This document shows positions 16,630-25,461 of a stretch of DNA of 64,000 nucleotides, piece after piece (position 1 is the first letter of the stretch; the number at the start of each line of letters is the position of its first letter). Source of the DNA: JBHJHP01 sp042219825. Its GTDB lineage: Bacteria > Bacteroidota > Bacteroidia > Bacteroidales > UBA5342. A program made the translations under genes and the position numbers. Where the stretch lies: positions 186,001-250,000 of the forward strand of contig NZ_JBHJHQ010000001.1 of NCBI RefSeq assembly GCF_042219825.1. The letters run 5' to 3'. Under the pieces are notes generated by a model. The model was not told the origin of the DNA. It saw nothing but the letters and a program-made list of their open reading frames with translations, and did not search any database.

Positions 16630-18864
16630 TTAAAACCTGTAAGTGAGCTTTACTGAAATATTTCGACCCGGATTGTAATATCCGAGTGGCTTTAACGTCG
16701 ATAAATGATCCACATACAAGGTGTTTAGCAGATTAGATCCGCTAATATCTATGCTCAGATTGTCGTAGTCTATCCCTGCAATTACATTCAAAAGTGTATA
16801 TCCTGCCGTTTTGGTCTCAAATTGAGCCGGATGATTTTGAGCAAACACAAGGGGAAGTGATATTTTCAGCGACAGCTTGTCCGCCAGTTTACAGCTTTCA
16901 TCCTTATGGAATGTAATGGATGGAGTAAGTTTGTTTTGTGGTATAAAAGGCAGATAATCACCATTTTCTTTTACCGCGTAAATATAAGCGTAGGTGCCGC
17001 TCAGCATCAGGTAATGTGTGGGATGTACATCAATACTCCCTTCCATTCCGGTGAGCAGAGCATTGGACTGGCTGTAACGGTAGACCGGAAAATTTTCGTC
17101 CGTAAATTCACCAGTGGGTGAAAGGAAGATATAATTCTGAATTTGGTTGTAATAGCCTGCAATTTCTGTCACCACAATTCCGGAGTGATAGTGAAAACTA
17201 AGATCAGCCTCATAGTTTCGCTGCGATTTCAGGCTGCGGTCACCAATCTCATACCGTGTACCGTGTTCCCCATCCTGAAGCAATTCTGACACATGTGGAG
17301 TTCTGTAGGCCGATGCCAGGTTGAATCGTATCAATCCATCCGGTATAACCTGCCATGTCATTCCTGCCGAGGCGCTAACATTGTTGTACGTTTTTTTGAA
17401 GGCCTCCATCATTTCATGAGGTGTATCAACTGTTGTTTCTTCATGGGAATGTGCTGCTTTGATTTGTTCCGGCGCATCCACATACCTGAAATCATAGCGT
17501 GCGCCCACCTGAAAAAACAGTGTCCGGTTTAAATTCAATTGATAAAGGCTTAAAGCTGCAAGATCTGCAAGCGTGTAATCGGGAAGAACCCGAACCGGAG
17601 CTTCAAAATTGCGGTTTACCTGGTAACGTCCCTGAACACCTGTGATGACTTCACCTGCATCACCGGTTTTTTTACGCAGCTTAGTGTTCAACGAAAGGGT
17701 TGATAAATTCATATGAACCAGGTCTCCGGTTGAGCCGAACAGCTCACGTTGGTTCAGTTGATAACTCAGATCGTTATTGAATTTCCAGCTGTTTTTGTAA
17801 TAATTGTACCGCAGTGTGGCCATGTGGTGATCCAGATTCTGATACCAGACTTCATTTTTGCGGCCCCGTTTACTGATCAGGGTCTGAGCCTCGTCCGATG
17901 GAATTCCAGCCTTCAGGGATGTATAGTCGTAAAATAGTTTTATGCGGCTGTTTTTGTATCCGGTTCCGGCAAAAGCCCCGATATTCTGAGCCGAAAATCT
18001 GCTGTTCAGAACGGCATTATCATTACCGTCAAGGTAATCTGCATGGTTTTTATATCCGCCACTAATGCCCCAGTTTAACAGTTGTCGGCTGCTTTTCACT
18101 TCCATATCGGCCTGGTAACCATTGGTATTGCTCTGCCATCCGGCCTGAACCGAACCTTCAGTCTGACCCGCTGGTGCCGGATCGGATTTGATAAAATTAA
18201 GTACACCACCAAGCGCATCAGAACCGTAAAGCAAAGAGGCAGGGCCTTTAATGATCTCCACGTCACGATAGCCGTTGTCACCAATCAGGTAAGGGTGATC
18301 CTGCGAAAACTGATAGTTTTCAAGTTTTACCCCGTTATTAAGAACTAATATGTTATTGGTGGATAAGCCGCGGATTACCGGTGAACTTATACCGGGAGAT
18401 TTTGTGATCACACTAATTCCGGGAACTTCGGCAAGGGCTGCAAAAACATTAGTGCTTGCCGGCTGCAGTTCGTTATGCAAATGATAGTTCTCAATTTTTA
18501 TGGCATTTTCATGTTGCGAGGAATAGCTTCCGCTGGACACTACTACTTCTTCGGATTGTAAAACGGATGGTGTCATTTCAATGGTGTACAGGTTTTTTGT
18601 ACTTGTGTTCATATCCTTTATGACGGTTTTGAACCCAACAAAGGAAAACTGCACTTTAAAAACTCCATCCGGAAGGTTTTTAAGGGTGAAAGTGCCATCG
18701 TCGTTACTGATTACTCCTTTTGAAAGTTCAGGAATAAAGATGTTCACACCCGGAATCGTTGACTTGTCATTTGAATTGTAAATGGTTCCGCTAATGGTAT
18801 TTTGACCAACTACGGACACAATAAATAATACCCACACAAAGCAGGTAGTTGTTAAATATTTCAT
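16630..18864 (-). CDS. TonB-dependent outer-membrane receptor, possibly metal-related
   Basis: 744 residues: signal peptide ending VVGQ; a carboxypeptidase-regulatory-like beta-sandwich (NTISGTIYNSNDKSTIPGVN, about 20-100); plug domain (about 120-230) with ISSPVIRGLSTNNILVLNNG and GPASLLYGSDALGGVLNFI; then a 22-strand-type barrel ending ISVKLTYRF. A His/Glu-rich loop (AHSHEETTVDTPHEMMEAF, near residue 470) could bind metal. The next upstream gene encodes a small His-rich exported protein, as in many Bacteroidota metal-linked TonB loci. Substrate is inferred only; a siderophore or copper/zinc complex are the likely classes. Confidence 0.9.
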   Translation of the reverse strand: MKYLTTTCFVWVLFIVSVVGQNTISGTIYNSNDKSTIPGVNIFIPELSKGVISNDDGTFTLKNLPDGVFKVQFSFVGFKTVIKDMNTSTKNLYTIEMTPSVLQSEEVVVSSGSYSSQHENAIKIENYHLHNELQPASTNVFAALAEVPGISVITKSPGISSPVIRGLSTNNILVLNNGVKLENYQFSQDHPYLIGDNGYRDVEIIKGPASLLYGSDALGGVLNFIKSDPAPAGQTEGSVQAGWQSNTNGYQADMEVKSSRQLLNWGISGGYKNHADYLDGNDNAVLNSRFSAQNIGAFAGTGYKNSRIKLFYDYTSLKAGIPSDEAQTLISKRGRKNEVWYQNLDHHMATLRYNYYKNSWKFNNDLSYQLNQRELFGSTGDLVHMNLSTLSLNTKLRKKTGDAGEVITGVQGRYQVNRNFEAPVRVLPDYTLADLAALSLYQLNLNRTLFFQVGARYDFRYVDAPEQIKAAHSHEETTVDTPHEMMEAFKKTYNNVSASAGMTWQVIPDGLIRFNLASAYRTPHVSELLQDGEHGTRYEIGDRSLKSQRNYEADLSFHYHSGIVVTEIAGYYNQIQNYIFLSPTGEFTDENFPVYRYSQSNALLTGMEGSIDVHPTHYLMLSGTYAYIYAVKENGDYLPFIPQNKLTPSITFHKDESCKLADKLSLKISLPLVFAQNHPAQFETKTAGYTLLNVIAGIDYDNLSIDISGSNLLNTLYVDHLSTLKPLGYYNPGRNISVKLTYRF

Positions 18865-18903
18865 GTAATATTTTTATCAGATTAGTAAGTTTTTATTTCA
18901 CGT

Positions 18904-19218
18904 TTAAATAAGTGAAACAACCGGAGGGGCGCGTAATCTGATGTTTTGGGAAGTATACGATACATAAATGGAAGAATAGCCAGAACTGATTTCTCCCAGA
19001 AATATTCTGTTCACCGGAATAACCGGATCATAATCAAATAAAAAATGTGGTTGAAATTCGTAGGTGTTGATAAGACATTCAGAGCCATGATTAATAAACC
19101 CTGTTTCGTGGGTTGGTGCATGGTGGTGAATATCGGCATGAACCAGCTGAATAAAGAACGGCGCCATAAACAGTGCTATGGCCAGTAGAGCATTATATGT
19201 TCTTTTTTGTTGATTCAT
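18904..19218 (-). CDS. Small His-rich exported protein upstream of TonB receptor
   Basis: 104 residues. The N-terminus is hydrophobic and signal-like (about residues 10-28, ALLAIALFMAPFFIQLVHA), immediately followed by a His cluster, DIHHHAPTHE, then a single Cys (SECLINTYEF). The protein ends RLRAPPVVSLI; a terminal 'RAPP' motif is familiar from small proteins that precede TonB receptors in Bacteroidota metal-handling loci (my recollection of the family, not a search). It lies 39 bases upstream of the receptor gene on the same strand, so the two probably form one unit. Likely exported metal-binding or sensing protein. Confidence 0.65.
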   Translation of the reverse strand: MNQQKRTYNALLAIALFMAPFFIQLVHADIHHHAPTHETGFINHGSECLINTYEFQPHFLFDYDPVIPVNRIFLGEISSGYSSIYVSYTSQNIRLRAPPVVSLI

Positions 19219-19586
19219 GAAATAAAGAACAAAGATATCTGAATTTAGGTTTAAAAGCGCTTAATAATTTTTATAATCGAGTGGTGTTTGGGGTGTGATT
19301 CGTGAACTTTAATTCGTTACTTCGATACGAAACTGCGTTTCTACTCAGTAACCAGATGCTAAGTTACAAATACAATTTGTACGTACTAATGGACTATTAA
19401 AATGATCCACGAAGAAATACGCAGATGAATACGCCGGTTACGCTAATGAAAATAATATTTAATGCATTTGTGATTTCAGCGAAAATCTGCGTGAGGCCTT
19501 TGCGTTAATCTGCGAGAAAAAATAATTGTTATCAGATTCAGCTATAGGAAACATTGATAAATGCAGATTGAATTCCTAATTCGTAA
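19219..19586. other. Intergenic region with degenerate repeat-like sequence
   Basis: No gene found. It contains ACGCAGAT (19419-19426) and its inverse ATCTGCGT (19485-19492), then a second TTAATCTGCG at about 19505. This 'CTGCGT...TTGCGTTAATCTGCG' wording is like a dispersed intergenic repeat seen in Bacteroidota genomes. A promoter for the His-rich gene should lie at its left end, but I see no clear one. Confidence 0.4.
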
Positions 19587-20354
19587 TTAATTATTTACCT
19601 GTCTTTTAAGCCATGCCGGCCGGTTGGTGGTTATACCTGATACACCAAGCTTAATGAGTTTTTTGGCTTCGACAGGATCATCCACGGTCCAGCAAAGCAC
19701 ATCCAGTTTATAGCGTTTGGCCAGATTCATTACAGATTGGTTGATGATCCCATAATACAGGTTGATCCCGTCCAGTTGGTTTTGTGACGCTTCTTTTATT
19801 TTTTCTGATAATCCTTCACTTTCCTCACTTAACCAGTAACATTTGTTGTTCGGAAAAGTCTTTTTTGTTTCCAGAATTGTTTCCCAACCAAAGCTTATAA
19901 ATACAATCTGGCTCGCTTTGGGTGTTGTATCCATAATCTCTTTCAGGTATGGCAGAATTTCTTTTCCGCATTTTATTTCAATTACCAGGGTCTTATGTGG
20001 AGGGACGGAGTTGATTACTTCTGTCAGATACGGCATTTTTTCTCCGGCATATTGATGATCTTTCCAGCTTCCCATATCCAGTTTGCGAAGCAGCTTGGCT
20101 TTCGATTTGGAAATAACAAGCTTAAGACCCGATGTTCGAAGTGTTGTGTCATCATGACAAACCATAATCTGGTTGTCCAGTGACTTATAAACATCTACCT
20201 CAACCGCATCTGCGCCAATCTCCCAGGCAAGATCTACGGAGGCCATCGTATTTTCGGGAGCATTGTACGAAGCTCCCCTGTGCGCTATGTATTTAACCTG
20301 CGAAAAGGTGCTGATAGTAAGGGAGATCAAAGTGAAGAGTGCCATTATTCTCAT
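19587..20354 (-). CDS. Glycerophosphodiester phosphodiesterase family protein
   Basis: About 255 residues; ATG 20354 is preferred over one 21 bases upstream because it gives a signal-peptide-like start (MRIMALFTLISLTISTFSQ). The GDPD motif is present from residue about 23: IAHRGASYNAPENTMASVD (catalytic His and Glu/Asn), then ADAVEVDVYKSLDNQIMVCHD (metal-binding E-x-D and catalytic His), LVIEIKCG and, near the end, LCWTVDDPVEAKKL and GVSGITTNRP. It hydrolyses glycerophosphodiesters to glycerol-3-phosphate and an alcohol, probably in the periplasm. It stands alone, downstream of nadE on the same strand. Confidence 0.92.
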   Translation of the reverse strand: MRIMALFTLISLTISTFSQVKYIAHRGASYNAPENTMASVDLAWEIGADAVEVDVYKSLDNQIMVCHDDTTLRTSGLKLVISKSKAKLLRKLDMGSWKDHQYAGEKMPYLTEVINSVPPHKTLVIEIKCGKEILPYLKEIMDTTPKASQIVFISFGWETILETKKTFPNNKCYWLSEESEGLSEKIKEASQNQLDGINLYYGIINQSVMNLAKRYKLDVLCWTVDDPVEAKKLIKLGVSGITTNRPAWLKRQVNN

Positions 20355-20438
20355 GTCATACGCTTTGCAACACAATTTAAGCCAAAATACTTTAATCTAA
20401 TATGAAATGTTTGTTACAATTTTTGAGTAAATAGGTCA

Positions 20439-20493
20439 TGAATAATGAAAAATGAACAATAAATGAAGAATTATTCATTGTTCACTATTCATC
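20439..20493. repeat. Imperfect AT-rich inverted repeat
   Basis: ATGAACAATAAATGA-type left arm pairs imperfectly with TATTCATTGTTCACTATTCAT on the right, just after the nadE stop. It may act as a weak terminator or be a small dispersed repeat; too AT-rich to be sure. Confidence 0.4.
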
Positions 20494-20495
20494 AA

Positions 20496-22145
20496 TCAGT
20501 ATTTGGCTACTAACGGCATGCGGCGGCCAAAGCCAAATGCTTTGGATGAGATCCGCAGGATAGGTGGTGTCTGAAAGCGTTTATATTCATTTACGTTCAC
20601 CAATCGAATAGTTTTATCGATGGTGGCACGGTCATAGCCCAGTGATTCAATTTCCTGTGGTGACCGGTTAAGTTCGATATAGTTAAATAAAATGCCGTCC
20701 AGAATATCGTATTCGGGAAGAGAATCAGAATCTTTCTGGTCGGGACGTAACTCTGCCGAAGGTGGTTTAACAATAGTGTTATGTGGAATGATCTCTGAAC
20801 TTTTATTAATATACCATGCGAGTTTAAACACATCGGTTTTATAAACATCGCCCAGAACAGACAGACCGCCGTTCATATCTCCATACAGTGTTCCATAACC
20901 AACAGCTGCCTCACTTTTATTGGACGTGTTGAGCAGGATATGTCCGAATTTATTGGAAATGGCCATCACCAGTGTTCCGCGCATACGAGCCTGAATGTTT
21001 TCCTCAGCCACGTTAAACGGCAGATTCTTGAAAACAGGGGCCAGTGTATCTTCAAACTGTTTGTAAATATCTTTAATGGATAAAATGTCGTACTCAATAC
21101 CCAGATTTTCAGCCAAATCAACAGCATCTTTTATGGAATGATCCGTAGAGAATTGTGACGGCATCAGCAATACCCTGAGGTTCTCGGCGCCCAGAGCCCG
21201 TTCTGCCAACACCAAGGTTACAGCAGAATCAATTCCTCCTGACAAGCCCAGTGTGGCTTTTTTGAAACCCATTTTATCGAAATAATCCCTGATCCCAAGA
21301 ATTAAGGCGTCATGAATAACCGGAATATGATCTGTTTTTTCAGGAATAACCAGTGGCTCAACGTCCATATGATCAGTGTCGATAATCTGAATGTCCTCTT
21401 CAAAACGTTTGCACTGTAGGGCCAGGTTACCTTTTCCATCAATGGCCATGCTGTTTCCGTCGAAAACCAGTTCGGTATTGGCGCCTACCTGGTTCACATA
21501 AATAGCCGGAATATTATATTTTTCAGCATTGAGTTTTAATACGCGTTTACGGGTACCGTCCTGAACATATGAAAACGGTGAAGCTGCAATGTTGATCAGC
21601 ATATCCGGTTCCAGTTTGATGATTTGTTCCATCGGAACCACAGAATAAAGTCTGCTCTGTGCAAATGGATTCAGTACCGGTTGTTTTTCCCAGATGTCTT
21701 CGCAAATGGTAACGGCGAATTTTTTCCCCTTAAATTCAAGAATATCGAAATTGCTGTTGGGTTCAAAATAGCGGTATTCGTCAAATACATCGTAGGTTGG
21801 GAGCAATGTTTTATTGAATACTTTTTCTATTTTACCATTATTCAGAAAAAAAGCTGAATTATGCAGCCGTTTCCCGCGCGGGTTTTCATTCAGGCTTGGT
21901 GATCCTACAATTATAGCAATATCCTTACTCAATTCAGCCAGTTTGTTGACCCACAACATGCAGGTATCGAAAAACTCACGTTTTTCCAGCAGGTCATGCG
22001 GCGGATAGCCGCAAATACTGAGTTCCGAGAAAACGATCAGGTCAGCACCTCCGTTTTTTGCCTTTTCAATGGCATCGGCCATCTTGTTATGGTTGTATTC
22101 AAAGTGACTGACGATATAATTGAGTTGAGCTAAAGCTATTTTCAT
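20496..22145 (-). CDS. nadE: Glutamine-dependent NAD+ synthetase
   Basis: 549 residues, two domains. Residues 1-260 are a nitrilase-type glutaminase with the Glu41 (FSELSICGYPP), Lys112 (FNKTLLPTYD) and Cys148 (TICEDIWE) triad. Residues about 280-549 are the synthetase with the ATP pyrophosphatase loop LGLSGGIDSAVTLVLAE, and NTSNKSEAAVGYGTLYGDM and KPPSAELRPDQKDSDSLP later. It makes NAD+ from nicotinate adenine dinucleotide, glutamine and ATP. Length and architecture fit the family. It lies between an unrelated GDPD gene and an outer-membrane protein gene on the same strand. Confidence 0.96.
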   Translation of the reverse strand: MKIALAQLNYIVSHFEYNHNKMADAIEKAKNGGADLIVFSELSICGYPPHDLLEKREFFDTCMLWVNKLAELSKDIAIIVGSPSLNENPRGKRLHNSAFFLNNGKIEKVFNKTLLPTYDVFDEYRYFEPNSNFDILEFKGKKFAVTICEDIWEKQPVLNPFAQSRLYSVVPMEQIIKLEPDMLINIAASPFSYVQDGTRKRVLKLNAEKYNIPAIYVNQVGANTELVFDGNSMAIDGKGNLALQCKRFEEDIQIIDTDHMDVEPLVIPEKTDHIPVIHDALILGIRDYFDKMGFKKATLGLSGGIDSAVTLVLAERALGAENLRVLLMPSQFSTDHSIKDAVDLAENLGIEYDILSIKDIYKQFEDTLAPVFKNLPFNVAEENIQARMRGTLVMAISNKFGHILLNTSNKSEAAVGYGTLYGDMNGGLSVLGDVYKTDVFKLAWYINKSSEIIPHNTIVKPPSAELRPDQKDSDSLPEYDILDGILFNYIELNRSPQEIESLGYDRATIDKTIRLVNVNEYKRFQTPPILRISSKAFGFGRRMPLVAKY

Positions 22146-22164
22146 ATTCTTTCCTTAGACATGA

Positions 22165-22180
22165 GACACAAGAATCAAGA
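22165..22180. repeat. 16-base dispersed repeat copy 1
   Basis: GACACAAGAATCAAGA is found here and again at 27860-27875, both times in short intergenic gaps next to gene ends. It looks like a fragment of an 'AAGACACAAGAATCAAGAC' type intergenic repeat. Confidence 0.5.
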
Positions 22181-22189
22181 CGCAAGATT

Positions 22190-22858
22190 TTAAAAGTTGA
22201 TTCCAAGCCGCAAATTTACAGAGTTTAAATTAGTTTTATCACTAATATCGTCATTTGTTGTGATATCAATAAGTCCATTCGTGTAAAAAACGGCTGCATG
22301 CAGGTAGGTGTCACCACCAAGGGAGTATTCTATGCCACCTCCAAAATGGAATCCGAGGTCCCCAATCTGAATCTCGTCAATCAGCGCCAGATCATCGCCC
22401 GTTTTAGCGTTTGTATTAATCATCGGGGTCAGGCCTAACTGACCGTAGTAACCCAACCTGCGGAAAAGTTTAGTTTTAAGCTTCAGTCCGATGGGTATTT
22501 CAATGTATGTAAGTTTATACCTTAAAACTTCACCGTCCTGAATGGTTACATAACTATGATCAATATTCATTTGTGGTTCAGTTCCTGTAGAATATTTAAG
22601 TTTTCCTCCGGTATGGCTTCTGAGAACAGAAACCGAAATGGCATAGTTGCGGTCAAAAAAGAAATCGGCCATCAAGCCGTATGACATGCCCAAAACAGAG
22701 CCTTCGTTTTCCACTTTCGAAAAATCTGATGTTAACCACGAAACCTGTGGCGAGGCAATAAGGCCCAGTTTTAGCTTTTTGTAGTCCTTCTTTTTATCTT
22801 GTGCGTTAACTGTAAATATTGTAAATATCAAAAAAGCAATCACCCAATAAAATTTCAT
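22190..22858 (-). CDS. Outer-membrane beta-barrel protein (OMP_b-brl type)
   Basis: 222 residues: signal peptide MKFYWVIAFLIFTIFTVNAQ, a Lys-rich linker, then about ten strands of an eight- to ten-stranded barrel. YKLTYIEIPIGLKLKTKLF and GLGYYGQLGLTPMINT-like segments (key: YIEIPIGLK) are the pattern of the porin-like PorT-type fold used widely in Bacteroidota; it ends LRLGINF with a terminal Phe. It is not clearly PorT itself. It lies six bases downstream of the thioredoxin-like gene on the same strand, so the pair is an operon. Function unknown. Confidence 0.78.
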   Translation of the reverse strand: MKFYWVIAFLIFTIFTVNAQDKKKDYKKLKLGLIASPQVSWLTSDFSKVENEGSVLGMSYGLMADFFFDRNYAISVSVLRSHTGGKLKYSTGTEPQMNIDHSYVTIQDGEVLRYKLTYIEIPIGLKLKTKLFRRLGYYGQLGLTPMINTNAKTGDDLALIDEIQIGDLGFHFGGGIEYSLGGDTYLHAAVFYTNGLIDITTNDDISDKTNLNSVNLRLGINF

Positions 22859-22864
22859 TTCGTG

Positions 22865-24295
22865 TTATATTTTTCCGTTTCTATATAACCTGTCAAGCAT
22901 TAAGTCGAGTGTTTCAACGCCAAGCTTTTTACCGATAATTTTCTTGTCTTTGTCTAAAAGAAATATCCTTGGCGTTACGGAAACATCGTAATAATACCTG
23001 AAGTTTGTCTGATTATACGGATCCCATACATGAGTCCATCCATACAATTCTTTATCGTTAATGAACTTTTCCCATTCCTCACGATTGGTTTGCGTATACA
23101 CACAGTAAACGGCTAAACCTTTGTCTTCGTATTTCTTCCAGATTTTTTCGTAGACTTCAGGCACAATAACTTTGCAGTGCGAACAGTTTGGTTCAAAGAA
23201 AATGAGAATGGTGTAGGGGGCATCTACCTGATGTAAGGACTTGTAGCCTTCCTGCCAGTCTTCCATAACCAGATCGGGAGCAGTTTTCCCCAGTAATGTA
23301 TGTTCCTCTTTAGCAACCAGTTCTGCCAGTTTGCTCAGTAAGGTTGAATCAGCCCAGTAAGCATCTTCGTTTAAATAATACTTTTTTGAGACGGCTACAC
23401 TCAGGCTTTCCATTCCCATAATATCACTTTTGACCGCAAAATTCAGTACGGTTGTTGCCATAAACCTGAAGCAGGTTTTATCTGGTTTAGACTCTTGTAT
23501 CAGCCTCAGAGCGTAAGGGGTAATGGAGTCAGGTTGCGGAATAAGAACTTTATCGAGGTAATGCGTAATTCTTTCCTTATAAAAAGATGTACGCCAAAGT
23601 CCAGGCTCTGTAAGGTCGGTGTTATCAAAATAGTGATTTGCCTCAAAATAATATCGTTTAAGCGCTTTTACGGAGTCGCTCAATGCCTTGTACTCAGGAG
23701 TTTGTTCCGGTTCATACTTTACCGGGATAAATGATTTTATGATAGTCCCGTAAAATGTGCCCTGGTATTTTTTATAATCGGTATCCCATTTTTCACTCAC
23801 TTTATCATTCAGCTCCTGCAATTTCTGTTTCGCAACAGCCAGTGAATCTTTGTTTTGTATCAACGGCCGGTAATGTGAAATAAGGTCCGTTCTTTTTTTC
23901 TGCATTCCCTGCATGAATTTATGGTAGGCAGCAAATGCTTCAGATTCGCTGCTTCCCTTTATCACCTGACTGTTGATGAAGTCTGCTGTATCAACCGAAA
24001 TTGTAAGTGTTTGATCCTGACCTAACAGAATATCGAAAAAAGTTTTGTTAGGGAAATATGCTGTGTAAATACCATTTGGCAGAAGTGTATCACTTTTAAT
24101 TATTGCTTTTCCGTGTTTGTCAATGTTAAAGGTGTCGGCAACCAGCATATCTTCCCCCTGATAATAATATCCCAGAATCATGGTTGTGTCTTTCCAACCA
24201 TTGGTCCTGATTTCAATATCGTATTGTCCGTATGAATGACATGAAATCAACATCAGAAATGTAGTTGATATTATAAACTGAACAAACTTTCTCAT
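22865..24295 (-). CDS. TlpA-like thioredoxin-family protein with DUF4369/DUF5106-type N-terminus
   Basis: 476 residues. Signal peptide with a Cys near its end (LISCHSYGQ; a possible lipobox). Residues about 25-130 are a DUF4369-like beta sandwich; 130-330 are helical (DUF5106-like); the last 140 residues are a thioredoxin fold with FFEPNCSHCKVIVPEVYEK, the redox CSHC motif, and the cis-Pro in VTPRIFLLD. Family knowledge: such exported proteins reduce disulfides or maintain cytochrome thiols in the periplasm. Its downstream partner is an outer-membrane protein gene. A periplasmic thiol reductase is the likely role; the substrate is unknown. Confidence 0.82.
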   Translation of the reverse strand: MRKFVQFIISTTFLMLISCHSYGQYDIEIRTNGWKDTTMILGYYYQGEDMLVADTFNIDKHGKAIIKSDTLLPNGIYTAYFPNKTFFDILLGQDQTLTISVDTADFINSQVIKGSSESEAFAAYHKFMQGMQKKRTDLISHYRPLIQNKDSLAVAKQKLQELNDKVSEKWDTDYKKYQGTFYGTIIKSFIPVKYEPEQTPEYKALSDSVKALKRYYFEANHYFDNTDLTEPGLWRTSFYKERITHYLDKVLIPQPDSITPYALRLIQESKPDKTCFRFMATTVLNFAVKSDIMGMESLSVAVSKKYYLNEDAYWADSTLLSKLAELVAKEEHTLLGKTAPDLVMEDWQEGYKSLHQVDAPYTILIFFEPNCSHCKVIVPEVYEKIWKKYEDKGLAVYCVYTQTNREEWEKFINDKELYGWTHVWDPYNQTNFRYYYDVSVTPRIFLLDKDKKIIGKKLGVETLDLMLDRLYRNGKI

Positions 24296-24432
24296 CGCGG
24301 TTCATTTTTGTAGTTAACGTAAAAAACAAAAATAGTGTATTAAACGGATTACTAAAAACAGAATATAGAGGTTAGAGGGTATCATTTATTATGTAAATAC
24401 ATTGTTGTCCGGGTAAAAAAGCAATATACATA

Positions 24433-24585
24433 TAGATTCTTCGCTTCATTTTATTACGCTCAGAATGACAGTCTATTAGGTTCATAAGGTGCTGTAGGAT
24501 AGGTTGATTTGCGAATCAGTCGCAAATCAACCTATCCTACAGCCCAAAAGCCATCCAATGTCTGTCATTCCAAGTGAAGGGAGAA
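24433..24585. repeat. Long hairpin within a dispersed-repeat-like element
   Basis: Core: bases 24491-24514 and 24520-24543 form a perfect 24-bp stem with a 5-base loop, starting GCTGTAGGATAGGTTGATTT. It is enclosed by GAATGACAG (24463-24471) and CTGTCATTC (24562-24570), themselves inverted, and the left side contains GATTCTTCGCTTCA, a wording common in Bacteroidota intergenic repeats. The rest of the 24296-24715 gap is AT-rich and holds no gene. A strong hairpin this long could be an end-repair, mobile or transcript-stabilizing element. Confidence 0.7.
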
Positions 24586-24715
24586 AACATTGAAGCTCTA
24601 CCCCGACAACAGTAATGTAAATATTATAATCACAAAAAAAATGTTTAATAAAAAATTGAAATAGTTAAACAAAATATTTGTAATATTGTTATGAAGAAAA
24701 ATAAAAACAACAGTT

Positions 24716-25453
24716 ATGAAGTATTACAATCTGTTAACCCTGATGTTTTTGCTGGCTCTCATACAGGGATGCGGGACATCTTCCAAAACGTCATCGTCTG
24801 AGCAACAACAATTTAACATAGATACCTATGTGGATGGTACACCATTTGAAATAGATATTACCAGTGGAAAAGGCCATAATCATCCTACATTTGTAATCTG
24901 GCTTGAGGATCTTGAAGGAAATTTTCTGAAAACTATATTTATAACAAAATCTTATGCAAGTGGTATATACGGGCATGCAGCATTAACAGATTCTACCTGG
25001 AGTAACAAATCCGGCCAGTCGTATCGTCCGGCGTCACTACCGTATTGGAGTTTTAAAAAGGGACTTATAGATGGTAAATTTCTGATACCTGAAAAGGAAC
25101 ATCCTTATGTGGACGGATTTACCGGCGCAACTCCAAAAGGCGACTTTTCTATTGAGTCGCAGTTGCCGAAGGATGGCAACTACAGAATTTTACTTGAGGT
25201 GAATCAGACCTGGGACTGGAACAGGTACTGGACGAACAATAAATATCCTGATAACAGAGATTATAAAAGCAGTGCTCAGCCAAGCGTTATTTATGCTGTA
25301 ACGGTTGATATTAATGATCCGATGCCATTTTATATTATGAATCCTATCGGACATGGTCAGTATGCCGGCGAAGATGGAAGGCTCTATACTGATCTGTCAA
25401 CCATGACAACTGCACTTGAAATTTTCGACAGAATTGAAGTTAAAATAAAATGA
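24716..25453 (+). CDS. DUF2271-like lipoprotein
   Basis: 245 residues, a lipoprotein by the signal MKYYNLLTLMFLLALIQGCG with the lipobox Cys. The body matches the wording of DUF2271 proteins: HPTFVIWLEDLEGNFLKTIF, VDGFTGATPKGDF, and LLEVNQTWDWN. Homologs are periplasmic and often sit beside TonB receptors, flavin-transfer or PepSY proteins. Here the stop overlaps the following TonB receptor gene by four bases (ATGA, 25450-25453), so they are co-translated. A role in binding whatever the receptor imports is plausible but not shown. The family name is a judgement from sequence wording. Confidence 0.72.
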   Translation: MKYYNLLTLMFLLALIQGCGTSSKTSSSEQQQFNIDTYVDGTPFEIDITSGKGHNHPTFVIWLEDLEGNFLKTIFITKSYASGIYGHAALTDSTWSNKSGQSYRPASLPYWSFKKGLIDGKFLIPEKEHPYVDGFTGATPKGDFSIESQLPKDGNYRILLEVNQTWDWNRYWTNNKYPDNRDYKSSAQPSVIYAVTVDINDPMPFYIMNPIGHGQYAGEDGRLYTDLSTMTTALEIFDRIEVKIK

Positions 25454-25461
25454 CCTTACAG

